NCBI RefSeq assembly: GCF_007829955.1
Contig: NZ_VIWX01000005.1
Span: forward strand, 496,001-560,000
Length of the DNA: 64,000 nt
Source: Saccharopolyspora dendranthemae
GTDB lineage: Bacteria; Actinomycetota; Actinomycetes; Mycobacteriales; Pseudonocardiaceae
Direction of reading: 5' to 3'
Part shown: piece by piece, positions 32,544 through 41,537 of the stretch
Numbering within the stretch: the stretch's first letter is position 1
Layout of the letters: the number at the start of each line of letters is the position of its first letter
The notes under the pieces: model-generated
The model's input: the letters and a program-made list of their open reading frames with translations, nothing else
The model's database searches: none
Told to the model about the DNA's origin: nothing
Program-made: the position numbers and the translations under genes

Positions 32544-33182
32544 ATGAGCGACATGCACGTTCTGCTGGTCCACGGGATGACCGGTGCCGGGCCCTGGCAT
32601 TGGCAGCCGTGGCTGGCGGGACAGCTCCGCGACCACGACGCGACGGTGCACGCGCCGGTGCTGCCGGACCCGGATCGGCCCGATCTCGGCCGCTGGCTGC
32701 CGGTGCTGCGCGAACGTCTCGCGGCGGTGCCGCCGGAAGCGGAGCTCGTGGTGGCCGCGCACTCGTGCGGGGTGGCGCTGTGGTTGCACCACGCGGCCAC
32801 GGTCGATCCTGATGACCGCCGCGCGGATCGGGTCCTGCTGGTCGCCCCGCCGGACGCGGAGTGGGACCACCCGGACGCCCGCGACATCACCCCGTATCCG
32901 GCGGACGCGACGTCGCTGCGCCGCGCGGCAGGCATGACCCGCTTGGTGGTCGGTACCGGTGACGCCTACCTGCCGATGCACCGCGCCCACGCCCTCGCCG
33001 AGGACCTGCAGGTGGAGATGGACGTGATCCTCGACGGCGGGCACCTCAACACGGACGCGGGCTACGGTCCTTGGCCCTCGGTGCTGCGCTGGACCCTCTA
33101 CGGCTCGGTCCCGCTCCACGACCGCTTCGACGGCGACGCCTACACCGCGGGTCGCTCCCAAGAGGGACTCCGCCTGGTCTGA
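32544..33182 (+). CDS. alpha/beta-hydrolase of the RBBP9/YdeN type
   Basis: 212-aa small alpha/beta hydrolase. VLLVHGMTGAGPWHWQPWL gives the oxyanion-hole strand, AAHSCGVALWL the nucleophile elbow (A-H-S-C-G, Ser about residue 74), an Asp in GTGDAYLP, and His in DGGHLNTDAGYGPWP, the last block typical of the RBBP9/YdeN serine hydrolases. Cytoplasmic, substrate unknown. ATG 32544 chosen for the GGGAG site 8 nt upstream; an upstream in-frame GTG has none. Stands alone between clpX and a convergent esterase. Confidence 0.82.
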   Translation: MSDMHVLLVHGMTGAGPWHWQPWLAGQLRDHDATVHAPVLPDPDRPDLGRWLPVLRERLAAVPPEAELVVAAHSCGVALWLHHAATVDPDDRRADRVLLVAPPDAEWDHPDARDITPYPADATSLRRAAGMTRLVVGTGDAYLPMHRAHALAEDLQVEMDVILDGGHLNTDAGYGPWPSVLRWTLYGSVPLHDRFDGDAYTAGRSQEGLRLV

Positions 33183-33242
33183 AGCACGACGGAGTTCACT
33201 GGAAATCGGATGAGCTCCGGCGAGTCGTCGGTGCAGGTGAGC

Positions 33243-34097
33243 TCAGGGGCTGATGTGGCCGCCGATGAAGTCGACGAGTTCGGGCAGCGCCTTGCGGAAG
33301 TAGGTCTTGTTGTGGCGTCCCGGGCTCGTCGAGGCGTAGGTGGGGTCGGCCAGCCGGATGAAGCGGCGGGTGCCGTCGATGAAGCGGTCGCCGTTGCCGC
33401 ACCAGACGCCGACCGGCAGGTCACCGAGGCTCTTGACGTGGCGCAGCGGGTCGATCGCCGTCCACTCCGCCTCGTTGGTGAACGCGCGTCGTTTGCGCAT
33501 CTCGCGCCAGTTCGTGTGCAGGGCGGGCGCGACCACGCCCGCGGCGCGCAGCGGCTCGCCGAGTTCGCGGCGGCGCCGCGCGTAGACCAGGGCGCCGAAA
33601 CCGCCCATCGAGATCCCCGCGGCCGCGATCGGCCTGCTCAAGCCGCGCTCGGCCAGCCACCGCGGTACCTCTTCGAGCAGCATGCTCATCGCGTCGTCGT
33701 CGGGACGGCGGTGCCAGTAGTTGTTCGGACCACCGTCCACGGACAGCAGCGTGAACGGCGGAATGCGACCGGCCGCAACGGAGTTCGAAAGCCACATGGG
33801 CAGGCCGGCGACCGAGTCCAGAGCGTCGCCGAACCGCCCGTGCAGCATCAGGCACACCGGAAGCCCTCGCGGAGACACGCCCGCCGGGTGGATCGCCACC
33901 ATGTCCACGTGCTGCTTGCGGGCTTCGGAGTAGCGCCGTTCCACGGAGACGTTCTTGGCGAGCGAGACGCGCTGCTCGACCTGGTGCGTCGTGCTGTCGG
34001 TGCTCAGCCCGAGACCGGTCGCCGCGAGTCCGGCGACCCCTGAGGTCAGCAGCGTGCGCCGCGACAGCGGGCCGCCGATCGATCGTCGGTGCGGCAA
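33243..34097 (-). CDS. Tat-exported esterase (esterase D/antigen 85-like fold)
   Basis: 284-aa secreted alpha/beta hydrolase. Twin-arginine signal: SRRTLLTSGVAGLAATGLGL (about residues 12-31). Nucleophile elbow AGISMGGFGA (Ser about 167), LMLHGRFGDA oxyanion region, Asp in NGDRFIDG and His in PGRHNKTYFRKALPELVDF. The order and spacing match the putative esterase family PF00756. TTG start, supported by GAGGAGG 8 nt upstream. Probably acts on cell-wall or extracellular esters; whether it is a mycolyltransferase relative cannot be decided. Overlapping no neighbour; 52 nt from fdhD, same direction. Confidence 0.83.
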   Translation of the reverse strand: MPHRRSIGGPLSRRTLLTSGVAGLAATGLGLSTDSTTHQVEQRVSLAKNVSVERRYSEARKQHVDMVAIHPAGVSPRGLPVCLMLHGRFGDALDSVAGLPMWLSNSVAAGRIPPFTLLSVDGGPNNYWHRRPDDDAMSMLLEEVPRWLAERGLSRPIAAAGISMGGFGALVYARRRRELGEPLRAAGVVAPALHTNWREMRKRRAFTNEAEWTAIDPLRHVKSLGDLPVGVWCGNGDRFIDGTRRFIRLADPTYASTSPGRHNKTYFRKALPELVDFIGGHISP

Positions 34098-34149
34098 AAC
34101 CAGTCCTCCTCGAAGCCCCGCCCATCATCCCAAGCGCGGACGCGGTCCG

Positions 34150-34986
34150 TCACGCGGATTCGACGCTCGCCACACGCTCCTGTCCCGTGTAGACGTTCAT
34201 CGAGGATCCGCGCAGGAAGCCGATGAGGGTCATGCCTTGCTCCTCGGCCAGGTCCGCGGCCAGTGAGGACGGTGCGGACACGGCTGAGAGCATCGGCACA
34301 CCGGCCATCGCGGCCTTCTGCACCAGCTCGAACGACGCCCGGCCGGACACCATCAGCACGCAGCCGGTCAGCGGTACGCGGCGTTCCATGAGGGCCCAGC
34401 CCATCACCTTGTCCACCGCGTTGTGCCTGCCCACGTCCTCCCGCGCCACCAGCAGCTCGCCGCGGGAGTCGAACAGGCCCGCCGCGTGCAGCCCTCCGGT
34501 GGAGTCGAAGACCCGCTGGGCCGCGCGCAGCGCGTCGGGCAGCCCGATGAGGGTTTCGGCGTCGATGCTCAGCGGATCGGAGGCGGGGGAGTGCTGGGTG
34601 CGCAGCTTCACCGAGTCCAGCGCGGCCTTGCCGCACACCCCGCAGGACGACGTCGTGTAGAAGTTGCGCTCCACCGAGGCGTCCGGCATCGGAACGCCGG
34701 GGGCCAGCGCGATGTCGAGGACGTTGTAGGTGTTGCGCCCGTCGGGTCCGGGGCTGTCGCAGTAGCGGGCGGTGGCCAGCTGCTCGCGATCGGTGATGAC
34801 GCCCTCGGTCAGCAGGAAACCGTGTGCCAGTTCGACGTCGTGACCCGGTGTGCGCATGGTCACAGACAGCGGCTTGCCGTTCACGCGGATCTCGAGGGGC
34901 TCCTCGGCGGCGAGCGTGTCCGGCCTGGTCCGCTTGCCGTTCGCGGCGATCCGAAGCACCGGTCGTCGCACGGTGACGCGTCCCAT
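34150..34986 (-). CDS. fdhD: formate dehydrogenase accessory sulfurtransferase FdhD
   Basis: 278-aa FdhD. Motifs: LAAEEPLEIRVNGKPLSVTMRTPGHD at the N-terminus, FLLTEGVI, the catalytic CxxC in YTTSSCGVCGKAALD (about residues 116-119), HAAGLFD, EDVGRHNAVDKV and SGRASFELVQKAAMAG. Transfers sulfur to the molybdenum (bis-MGD) cofactor of formate dehydrogenase. ATG 34986 has GAGGAGGG upstream. No formate dehydrogenase gene is in the window, but the divergent OFA carrier suggests a link with formate or oxalate. Confidence 0.96.
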   Translation of the reverse strand: MGRVTVRRPVLRIAANGKRTRPDTLAAEEPLEIRVNGKPLSVTMRTPGHDVELAHGFLLTEGVITDREQLATARYCDSPGPDGRNTYNVLDIALAPGVPMPDASVERNFYTTSSCGVCGKAALDSVKLRTQHSPASDPLSIDAETLIGLPDALRAAQRVFDSTGGLHAAGLFDSRGELLVAREDVGRHNAVDKVMGWALMERRVPLTGCVLMVSGRASFELVQKAAMAGVPMLSAVSAPSSLAADLAEEQGMTLIGFLRGSSMNVYTGQERVASVESA

Positions 34987-35092
34987 GGGCCCTCCTCGAA
35001 CTTTGTTTCGGTTTGAATGAGATGGGGCATTCGAGGCCGTTCCCAACAGTATGCTCGGCGCGCTGATCAACGTCGCGAAGCCGGGAGGCCCA

Positions 35093-36430
35093 ATGGTTTC
35101 AGGGCTGCTTTCACCCAGTCGAACAGTCGCTCCACCGGACTGGAGCAGATGGCTGATCCCACCGGCAGCGCTGGCGGTGCACCTGTCGATCGGGCAGGTC
35201 TACGCGTGGAGCGTGTTCAAGCCTCCGCTGGAGGACGCCCTGGGCCTGTCGGGCACCTTGAGCGCGCTGCCGTTCCAGCTGGGCATCGTGATGCTGGGCC
35301 TGTCGGCCGCGCTGGGCGGCACGATGGTGGAGAGGCGCGGTCCGCGCTGGGCCATGACCGTCTCGACGGTCTGCTTCTCGCTGGGGTTCCTGATCTCGTC
35401 GCTCGGCGTCGCGCTGGGCCAGTACTGGCTGGTGGTGCTCGGCTACGGCTTCGTGGGCGGCATCGGGCTGGGAATCGGCTACATCTCGCCGGTGTCGACG
35501 CTGATGAAGTGGTTCCCGGACCGGCCGGGCATGGCCACCGGCATCGCCATCATGGGTTTCGGCGGCGGTGCGCTGATCGCCTCGCCGTGGTCGACGCAGA
35601 TGCTGGACACCTTCGGCGAGGACCGCTCCGGAATCGCGCAGACGTTCCTGGTGCACGGCGTGGTCTACGCGGTGTTCATGTCGCTGGGCGCGCTGCTGGT
35701 GCGCACCCCGGCTCCGGGCTGGAAGCCGAAGTCGATGCCCGAGCAGGTCGCCAAGCCGATGATCACCACGGCCGACGTGACGGCCAAGAACGCCTTGCGC
35801 ACCCCGCAGTTCTGGTTGCTGTGGATCATCCTGTGCTGCAACGTCACCGCGGGCATCGGCATCCTGGAGAAGGCTTCGCCGATGATCGTGGGCTTCTTCT
35901 CCAACAGCACGACCCCGGTGGCCACCGGAGCGGCGGCAGGGTTCGTGGCGTTGCTGTCGCTGACCAACATGGCCGGTCGGTTCGTGTGGTCCTCCGCATC
36001 GGACGTGGTGGGGCGCAAGAACATCTACCGGCTCTACCTGGGCGGCGGAACGCTGCTGTACCTGGGAATCCTGCTGTTCGGCGCGACCGGCGTCCCGGTG
36101 TTCGTGCTGTGCGCGATCCTGATCCTGTCGTTCTACGGCGGGGGCTTCTCCACCGCGCCCGCGTACTTGAAGGACCTCTTCGGCAACCTGCAGGTCGGCG
36201 CGATCCACGGCCGGCTGCTCACGGCGTGGTCGGTGGCCGGCGTGCTCGGACCGCTGATCGTCAACGCCGTGGCCGACGCGCAGGAAGCGGGCGGCGCGAA
36301 GGGCCCTGATCTGTACGCGGTCTCGCTCTACATCATGATCGGGCTGCTCGTTGTCGGGTTCATCGCCAACGAGCTGATCCGGCCGGTCGACCCGAAGTTC
36401 CACGAACCGGTGAAGGGAGCGGACGAGTGA
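35093..36430 (+). CDS. OFA-family MFS transporter (oxalate/formate antiporter type)
   Basis: 445-aa, 12-segment carrier. The start of the first helix reads AALAVHLSIGQVYAWSVFKPPLED, and RGPRWAMTVSTVCFSLGF, GIGYISPVSTLMKWFPDRPGMATGIAIMGFGGGALIASP and FYGGGFSTAPAYLKDLFG are the OFA subfamily signatures. ATG 35093 with GGGAGG 4 nt upstream preferred over ATG 35051. Its stop overlaps a 38-aa gene by GTGA. Divergent from fdhD (106-nt gap), so it may move formate, oxalate or a related monocarboxylate; substrate not proven. Confidence 0.9.
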   Translation: MVSGLLSPSRTVAPPDWSRWLIPPAALAVHLSIGQVYAWSVFKPPLEDALGLSGTLSALPFQLGIVMLGLSAALGGTMVERRGPRWAMTVSTVCFSLGFLISSLGVALGQYWLVVLGYGFVGGIGLGIGYISPVSTLMKWFPDRPGMATGIAIMGFGGGALIASPWSTQMLDTFGEDRSGIAQTFLVHGVVYAVFMSLGALLVRTPAPGWKPKSMPEQVAKPMITTADVTAKNALRTPQFWLLWIILCCNVTAGIGILEKASPMIVGFFSNSTTPVATGAAAGFVALLSLTNMAGRFVWSSASDVVGRKNIYRLYLGGGTLLYLGILLFGATGVPVFVLCAILILSFYGGGFSTAPAYLKDLFGNLQVGAIHGRLLTAWSVAGVLGPLIVNAVADAQEAGGAKGPDLYAVSLYIMIGLLVVGFIANELIRPVDPKFHEPVKGADE

Positions 36431-36543
36431 CGTCCACGAACCGCCAAGTCCTCCTGGTCATCGCCTGGCTCTGGGTGGGTGTCCCGTTCCTCTACGGCCT
36501 CTACGAGCTCATCACCAAGGTCACCAAGCTCTTCACCGGCTGA
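36427..36543 (+). CDS. MFS transporter small subunit (38 aa)
   Basis: 38-aa single-pass membrane peptide: MTSTNRQVLLVIAWLWVGVP then a short Tyr/Leu/Lys-rich tail. The start GTG overlaps the stop of the OFA carrier (GTGA, 36427-36430), so it is co-translated. Matches the small companion peptides found next to OFA-type MFS genes in actinobacteria and proteobacteria; sequence W-x-W-V-G-x-P-x-x-Y-G is the recurring core. Probably stabilises or modulates the carrier. Too short for default gene finders. Confidence 0.85.
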   Translation: MTSTNRQVLLVIAWLWVGVPFLYGLYELITKVTKLFTG

Positions 36544-36557
36544 CCTGACGGGTGTGG

Positions 36558-36588
36558 GAGGGCGCGGCTCGCAGCGGGCCGCGCCCTC
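36558..36588 (+). terminator. terminator after the OFA/small-subunit operon
   Basis: Perfect 11-bp stem GAGGGCGCGGC/GCCGCGCCCTC (36558-36568 and 36578-36588) with 9-nt loop, 15 nt after the small-subunit stop. Confidence 0.8.
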
Positions 36589-36671
36589 GTGCTGCGCGTC
36601 ACTTCTGCGCTGCGGGCGGGCGGTGGTATGCCCGGGCGGGACGCCATCCGGGCACTCGTAGAATTCGGCGT

Positions 36672-39323
36672 GTGACACAGACCCACGCAGCCGCAGCCAA
36701 CCGTGAACTCCCGTCGTCCTGGAACCCGGCCGACGTAGAGGCAGAGCTGTACGAGCGCTGGGTAGCCGCCGAGTACTTCACCGCCGACCCCCACAGCGAC
36801 AAGCCGCCGTTCACGATCGTCATCCCGCCGCCGAACGTCACCGGCAGCCTGCACATCGGGCACGCCTTCGAGCACACCCTGATGGACATCCTCACCCGGC
36901 GTCGCCGCATGCAGGGCTACGAGGCCCTCTGGCTGCCGGGCATGGATCACGCCAGCATCGCGGTGCAGGCGCTGGTCGAGAAGCAGCTGCGCGAGGAGGG
37001 CGTCGACCACCGCGAGCTGGGCCGCGAGAAGTTCCTGGAGCGCGTCTGGCAGTGGAAGGACAAGCACGGCGGAGCGATCCTGTCGCAGATGCGTCGCCTC
37101 GGTGACAGCGTCGACTGGTCCCGCGAGCGCTTCACCATGGACGACGGCCTGTCCCGCGCCGTCCAGACGATCTTCAAGAACCTCTACGACGACGGCCTGA
37201 TCTACCGCGCCGAGCGGCTGGTCAACTGGTCGCCCGAGATGCGCACCGCGATCTCCGACATCGAGGTGGAGCACAAGGAGGTCGAGGGCGAGCTCGTCTC
37301 CATGCGCTACGGCGACGGTGACGACTCGATCGTGGTGGCCACCACGCGGGTCGAGACGATGCTCGGCGACACCGCCATCGCGGTGCACCCCGACGACCAG
37401 CGCTACCAGCACGTCGTCGGCACCGAGGTCGAGCTGCCGCTGACCGGCCGCAAGATCCCGATCGTGCCCGACGAGCACGTCGACCCGGAGTTCGGCACGG
37501 GTGCGGTCAAGGTGACCCCGGCGCACGACCCGAACGACTTCGAGATCGGCAAGCGGCACGACCTGCCGATGCTCACGATCATGGACGAGCAGGGCCGCAT
37601 CGCCCACACCGGAACCCGCTTCGACGGCATGGACCGCTTCGAGGCCCGGGTGGCGGTGCGCGAGGCACTGCGCGAGCAGGACCGCATCGTCGCAGAGAAG
37701 CGGCCCTACCTGCACAGCGTCGGCCACAGCTCGCGCTCCAAGGAGCCGATCGAGCCGCGGCTGTCGCTGCAGTGGTTCGTCAAGGTGGGCCCGCTGGCGC
37801 AGGCCGCAGGCGACGCCGTGCGCGACGGCCGGGTCGCCGTGCACCCGCCGGAGATGTCGAAGCGCTACTTCGACTGGGTCGACAACCTGCACGACTGGGC
37901 CATCTCCCGGCAGCTGTGGTGGGGCCACCGGATCCCGATCTGGTACGGACCGGGCGGCGAGGTCGTGTGCGTCGGCCCCGACGAGGAGCCGCCGCAGGGC
38001 GAGGGCTGGCGCCAGGACGAGGACGTCCTCGACACCTGGTTCTCCTCCGGCCTGTGGCCGTTCTCCACGATGGGCTGGCCCGACGAGACCCCGGAGCTGG
38101 AGAAGTTCTACCCGACGTCCGTGCTGGTCACCGGCTACGACATCCTCTTCTTCTGGGTCGTCCGGATGATGATGATGGGCCTGTACGCGATGAAGGACCG
38201 GGACCCGGCCGAGGCCGTTCCGTTCAAGACCATCGCGCTGCACGGCATGGTCCGCGACGCGCACGGCAAGAAGATGTCGAAGTCCGCGGGCAACACCGTC
38301 GATCCGATCGAGTGGATGGACACCTACGGCACCGACGCGCTGCGGTTCACCCTCGCGCGCGGAGCCAACCCGGGCACCGATTCGCCGATCAGCGAGGAGT
38401 GGGTCTCGGCGTCCCGCAGCTTCGGCACGAAGCTGTTCAACGCCACCAAGTTCGCTCTGATGAACGGTGCCCGCGTGCCGTCGTCCGAGCTGCGGCGGGA
38501 GTCGCTGACGGACGCGGATCTCTGGATCCTCGACCGCCTCGACGCCCTGGTGTCCCACGTGGACGACATGCTGGAGGACTTCCAGTTCGCCAAGGCGACC
38601 GAGGCGCTCTACCACTTCACGTGGGACGAGTTCTGCGACTGGTACCTGGAGCTGTCCAAGGTCCAGATGGATGGTTCGCAGGAGCGGGTCGAGAGCACCC
38701 GCGAGGTCCTCGGGCACGTCCTCGACGTGCTGCTGCGCCTGCTGCACCCGACGATCCCGTTCCTCACCGAGACCCTGTGGACGGCGCTGACCGGCCGCGA
38801 GTCCGTGGTGATCGCCGACTGGCCGAAGGCCACCGGTGCTGAAGCCGACAGCGGTGCCGCCGACCGGATCTCGGCGACCCAGAAGCTGATCACCGAGATC
38901 CGCCGGTTCCGCTCCGACCAGGGCCTCAAGCCCGGCCAGAAGGTGGCGGCGCGGCTTGGCGGGGTCGAGCAGCTGGGTCTGGCCGAGCACGTGGCCGCCG
39001 TGCGGTCGCTGGCGAAGGTGACCGAGGCGGGGGACGACTTCACCTCCTCGGCCTCCATCGAGGTCGGCCTGGCGGGCGGGACCGTCGACGTCGAGCTGGA
39101 CCTCTCCGGCGCGGTCGACGTCGAGGCCGAGCGCAAGCGCCTCGCCAAGGACCTCGCCGCCGCGGAGAAGGAGCTGTCCGGAGCCGACAAGAAGCTCGGC
39201 AACCAGGCGTTCCTGGACAAGGCGCCGGCCGACGTGGTCGACAAGATCAAGGCCCGCCGCGAGGTCGCGGAGTCCGACATCGCGCGCATCACCGCCCGGC
39301 TGGAAGCCCTCCCGCAGGGCTGA
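36672..39323 (+). CDS. valS: valine--tRNA ligase
   Basis: 883-aa class I aminoacyl-tRNA synthetase. NVTGSLHIGHAFEHTL contains HIGH (about residue 60), GKKMSKSAGNTVDP the KMSKS loop (about residue 535), CP1 editing domain between, and a C-terminal coiled coil (VEAERKRLAKDLAAAEKELSGADKKL) as in ValRS. Charges tRNA-Val and edits Thr. GTG 36672 gives MTQTHAAAANRELPSSWNPADVEA, consistent with homologs. Followed by a strong UUCG-loop terminator before folC. Confidence 0.97.
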   Translation: MTQTHAAAANRELPSSWNPADVEAELYERWVAAEYFTADPHSDKPPFTIVIPPPNVTGSLHIGHAFEHTLMDILTRRRRMQGYEALWLPGMDHASIAVQALVEKQLREEGVDHRELGREKFLERVWQWKDKHGGAILSQMRRLGDSVDWSRERFTMDDGLSRAVQTIFKNLYDDGLIYRAERLVNWSPEMRTAISDIEVEHKEVEGELVSMRYGDGDDSIVVATTRVETMLGDTAIAVHPDDQRYQHVVGTEVELPLTGRKIPIVPDEHVDPEFGTGAVKVTPAHDPNDFEIGKRHDLPMLTIMDEQGRIAHTGTRFDGMDRFEARVAVREALREQDRIVAEKRPYLHSVGHSSRSKEPIEPRLSLQWFVKVGPLAQAAGDAVRDGRVAVHPPEMSKRYFDWVDNLHDWAISRQLWWGHRIPIWYGPGGEVVCVGPDEEPPQGEGWRQDEDVLDTWFSSGLWPFSTMGWPDETPELEKFYPTSVLVTGYDILFFWVVRMMMMGLYAMKDRDPAEAVPFKTIALHGMVRDAHGKKMSKSAGNTVDPIEWMDTYGTDALRFTLARGANPGTDSPISEEWVSASRSFGTKLFNATKFALMNGARVPSSELRRESLTDADLWILDRLDALVSHVDDMLEDFQFAKATEALYHFTWDEFCDWYLELSKVQMDGSQERVESTREVLGHVLDVLLRLLHPTIPFLTETLWTALTGRESVVIADWPKATGAEADSGAADRISATQKLITEIRRFRSDQGLKPGQKVAARLGGVEQLGLAEHVAAVRSLAKVTEAGDDFTSSASIEVGLAGGTVDVELDLSGAVDVEAERKRLAKDLAAAEKELSGADKKLGNQAFLDKAPADVVDKIKARREVAESDIARITARLEALPQG

Positions 39324-39330
39324 CGCACGT

Positions 39331-39364
39331 CGACGAGGGGTCCTCTTCGGAGGGCCCCTCGTCG
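39331..39364 (+). terminator. terminator after valS with UUCG tetraloop
   Basis: CGACGAGGGG-t-CCTC pairs with GAGG-g-CCCCTCGTCG (one T-G pair) around a TTCG loop closed by C-G, a highly stable C(UUCG)G hairpin. Confidence 0.9.
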
Positions 39365-39449
39365 TGCTGAGCGGGGCTGGGCGGCCGCTCACCAGGAGAG
39401 ACGTAGACTTCAACCTCGGCATTTTCGTCGTTGGCAGGGGAGTGGGCAC

Positions 39450-40817
39450 TTGACCGGCATGGATCCCGGTGCGTTGCACGAGTTGCGCGTGGTGGAGGCC
39501 GAGCTCAACGAACGCTGGCCGGAGACCAAGATCGAGCCGTCGCTGGATCGCATCCGCGCGCTCACCGACCTGCTCGCCGAACCCCAGAGCAACTATCCGG
39601 TCGTTCAGATCGCGGGCACCAACGGCAAGTCGTCCACGACGCGCATCATCGACGCGCTGCTGACCGGGCTCGAACTGCGCACCGGCCGCTACACCAGCCC
39701 GCACCTGCAGCTCGCGACCGAGCGCATCGGTGTCGACGGCGCCCCGATCAGCCCCGCCGGGTACGTCGAGGCGTACCGCGACGTCGCTCCCTACGTGTCC
39801 ATCGTGGACTCCCAGAGCGACGTCAGGATGAGCAAGTTCGAGGTGCTCACCGGCATGGCCTACGCGGCGTTCGCGGACGCCCCGGTCGACGCCGGGGTCG
39901 TGGAGGTCGGGCTCGGCGGCAGCTGGGACGCCACCAACGTCGCCGACGCCAAGATCGCGGTGATCTGCCCGGTCGCGCTCGACCACGCCGAGTACCTCGG
40001 CACCGACATCGCCGGGATCGCCCGGGAGAAGGCCGGAATCATCAAGCCGGAGTCGGTCGTGGTCATGGCCTCCCAGCCCGTCGAGGCGCAGCAGGAGATC
40101 ATGAACCGGATCGCCGAGGTCGACGCGACCGTGGCGCGCGAGGGCCAGGAGTTCGGCGTGCTGGAGCGGACCGTCGCGGTCGGCGGTCAGCTGCTGAAGC
40201 TGCAGGGCCTCGGCGGTGTCTACGACGAGATCTTCCTGCCGCTGCACGGCGAGCACCAGGCCCGCAACGCGGCGCTGGCGCTGGCGGCCGTCGAGGCGTT
40301 CTTCGGCGCCGGTGCCGATCGTCAGCTGGACGTGGACCGGATCCGCTCCGGGTTCGCCTCGGTCATCGTGCCCGGCAGGCTGGAGCGCGTGCGGGCGGCA
40401 CCGACGGTGCTCGTCGACGCCGCCCACAACCCGCACGGCACCCGCGCGCTGGCCGACGCGCTGAGCTCGGAGTTCAGCTTCCGCAAGCTCGTCGCGGTGG
40501 TCGGCGTGCTGGGCGACAAGGACGCGCGCGGCATCCTGGCCGAGCTGGAGCCGGTGGTGGAGGAGCTGGTGCTGACCCGCAACTCCTCGCCGCGCTCGCT
40601 GGACCCGGACGAGCTGGCGGGGATCGCGCTGGACATCTTCGGGCAGGACCGGATCATGGTCGAGCCCCGGCTGGACAACGCGGTCGAGCAGGCGATCCAG
40701 CTGGCGGAGGAGACCGACGACCCGGGCGAGTCGGTGTCCGGCGGAGGTGTCGTGATCACCGGATCCGTGGTGACCGCGGGAGAGGCCCGCGCCCTGTTCG
40801 GCAAGGAGCCCGCGTGA
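39450..40817 (+). CDS. folC: dihydrofolate/folylpolyglutamate synthase
   Basis: 455-aa Mur-ligase-fold enzyme. P-loop GTNGKSSTTRIID (about 56-68), TSPHLQLATERI, VGLGGSWDATNV, HAEYLGTDIAGIAREKAGI and C-terminal DAAHNPHG. Adds glutamate to dihydropteroate/tetrahydrofolate. TTG start is chosen because GGGGAG lies 7 nt upstream; ATG 39459, in frame, is too far from it. The stop overlaps the next gene by GTGA. Expected cytoplasmic. Confidence 0.94.
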   Translation: MTGMDPGALHELRVVEAELNERWPETKIEPSLDRIRALTDLLAEPQSNYPVVQIAGTNGKSSTTRIIDALLTGLELRTGRYTSPHLQLATERIGVDGAPISPAGYVEAYRDVAPYVSIVDSQSDVRMSKFEVLTGMAYAAFADAPVDAGVVEVGLGGSWDATNVADAKIAVICPVALDHAEYLGTDIAGIAREKAGIIKPESVVVMASQPVEAQQEIMNRIAEVDATVAREGQEFGVLERTVAVGGQLLKLQGLGGVYDEIFLPLHGEHQARNAALALAAVEAFFGAGADRQLDVDRIRSGFASVIVPGRLERVRAAPTVLVDAAHNPHGTRALADALSSEFSFRKLVAVVGVLGDKDARGILAELEPVVEELVLTRNSSPRSLDPDELAGIALDIFGQDRIMVEPRLDNAVEQAIQLAEETDDPGESVSGGGVVITGSVVTAGEARALFGKEPA

Positions 40818-41278
40818 GCGAGACGGGAGCGGTCGTGGCCGAGGAATCGGAGCCTGAGAAGGGCCTGCCGGAGGCGCCGGAGGGCGTGCGGGACCCGTGG
40901 AAGGGCTTGCGCGGCATCATGGCGGCCACCCTGGCGCTGGAGTTCATCACGTTCCTGCTGGCGCTGCCGGTGGTGTGGAAGTTCGGCGCGGGAGTCTCCA
41001 GCGCCGGCTTCGTGATCGTCATCGTGCTGTCGGTGCTGATGCTGGCGGCCGCCTTCGTGCAGCGCCGCCCCTGGGGGCTGGGGTTCGCGCTGGCGCTGCA
41101 GGTGGCCATGATCCTGTGCGCCTTCATCCACGTCTCGATCGGCATCATGGGCGCGATCTTCGCGCTGATCTGGGCCTACGTCCTGCACCTGCGCAAGGAC
41201 ATCGCCAAGCGCATGCGCGAGGGCCAGCTCTACGACCAGCTCGGCCACCCCCCGGGCTACCCGGAGGGCACGGACTAG
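40814..41278 (+). CDS. DUF4233 membrane protein
   Basis: 154-aa protein with three or four hydrophobic segments after an acidic N-terminus: RGIMAATLALEFITFLLALPVVW, VIVIVLSVLMLAAAFV, ALQVAMILCAFIHVSIGIMGAIFALIWAYVLHLR. The block around GLRGIMAATLALE is the DUF4233 signature; such genes regularly follow folC in actinobacteria. GTG overlaps the folC stop (GTGA). Function unknown. Its last codon is adjacent to the terminal inverted repeat of a dispersed element. Confidence 0.85.
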   Translation: MSETGAVVAEESEPEKGLPEAPEGVRDPWKGLRGIMAATLALEFITFLLALPVVWKFGAGVSSAGFVIVIVLSVLMLAAAFVQRRPWGLGFALALQVAMILCAFIHVSIGIMGAIFALIWAYVLHLRKDIAKRMREGQLYDQLGHPPGYPEGTD

Positions 41279-41481
41279 GAGCTTGTTCGGGAGTTCTTCT
41301 GCGTGGCGGTGCGGGTGGCGGAACCTGAGCGCCTTCGTGGTCTCCGTGCGCCGCTCCTGATGTATGCCAATACACGGCGTCGGCGGCGTACTCGCCACGA
41401 AGGCGCTCAGAACCCGCGGCGGTGCGGGCTGAGTCCCACACCTGAAACAGCGGCTCCGCCGCACTCCTCAACAGCTCCTAG
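41275..41481. repeat. dispersed ~207-bp repeat element, copy 1
   Basis: Bounded by imperfect inverted repeats (CTAGGAGCTTGTTCGGGAGT at 41275-41294; ACTCCTCAACAGCTCCTAG at 41463-41481). An internal perfect 16-bp inverted repeat (CTGAGCGCCTTCGTGG, 41325-41340, and 41395-41410) makes a long hairpin. A diverged copy lies in the opposite orientation at about 53188-53370 (shared stretches include GCGGCGTACTCGCCA and CTGAGTCCCACACC). It overlaps the DUF4233 stop. The frames inside it (GTAAGSERLRGEYAA type) recur in this genus and are best read as a repeat, not genes. Confidence 0.8.
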
Positions 41482-41537
41482 CCCTTTACCTGCGGAAACC
41501 TCGGGGCCATTCCAGTATCGCGCGGCTTTCGCCCGGG

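Noticed and set aside
36501..40436. Minus-strand frame of 1,311 codons opposite valS and folC
   Set aside because: Antisense of two solid conserved genes in high-GC DNA; product has no recognisable motif.
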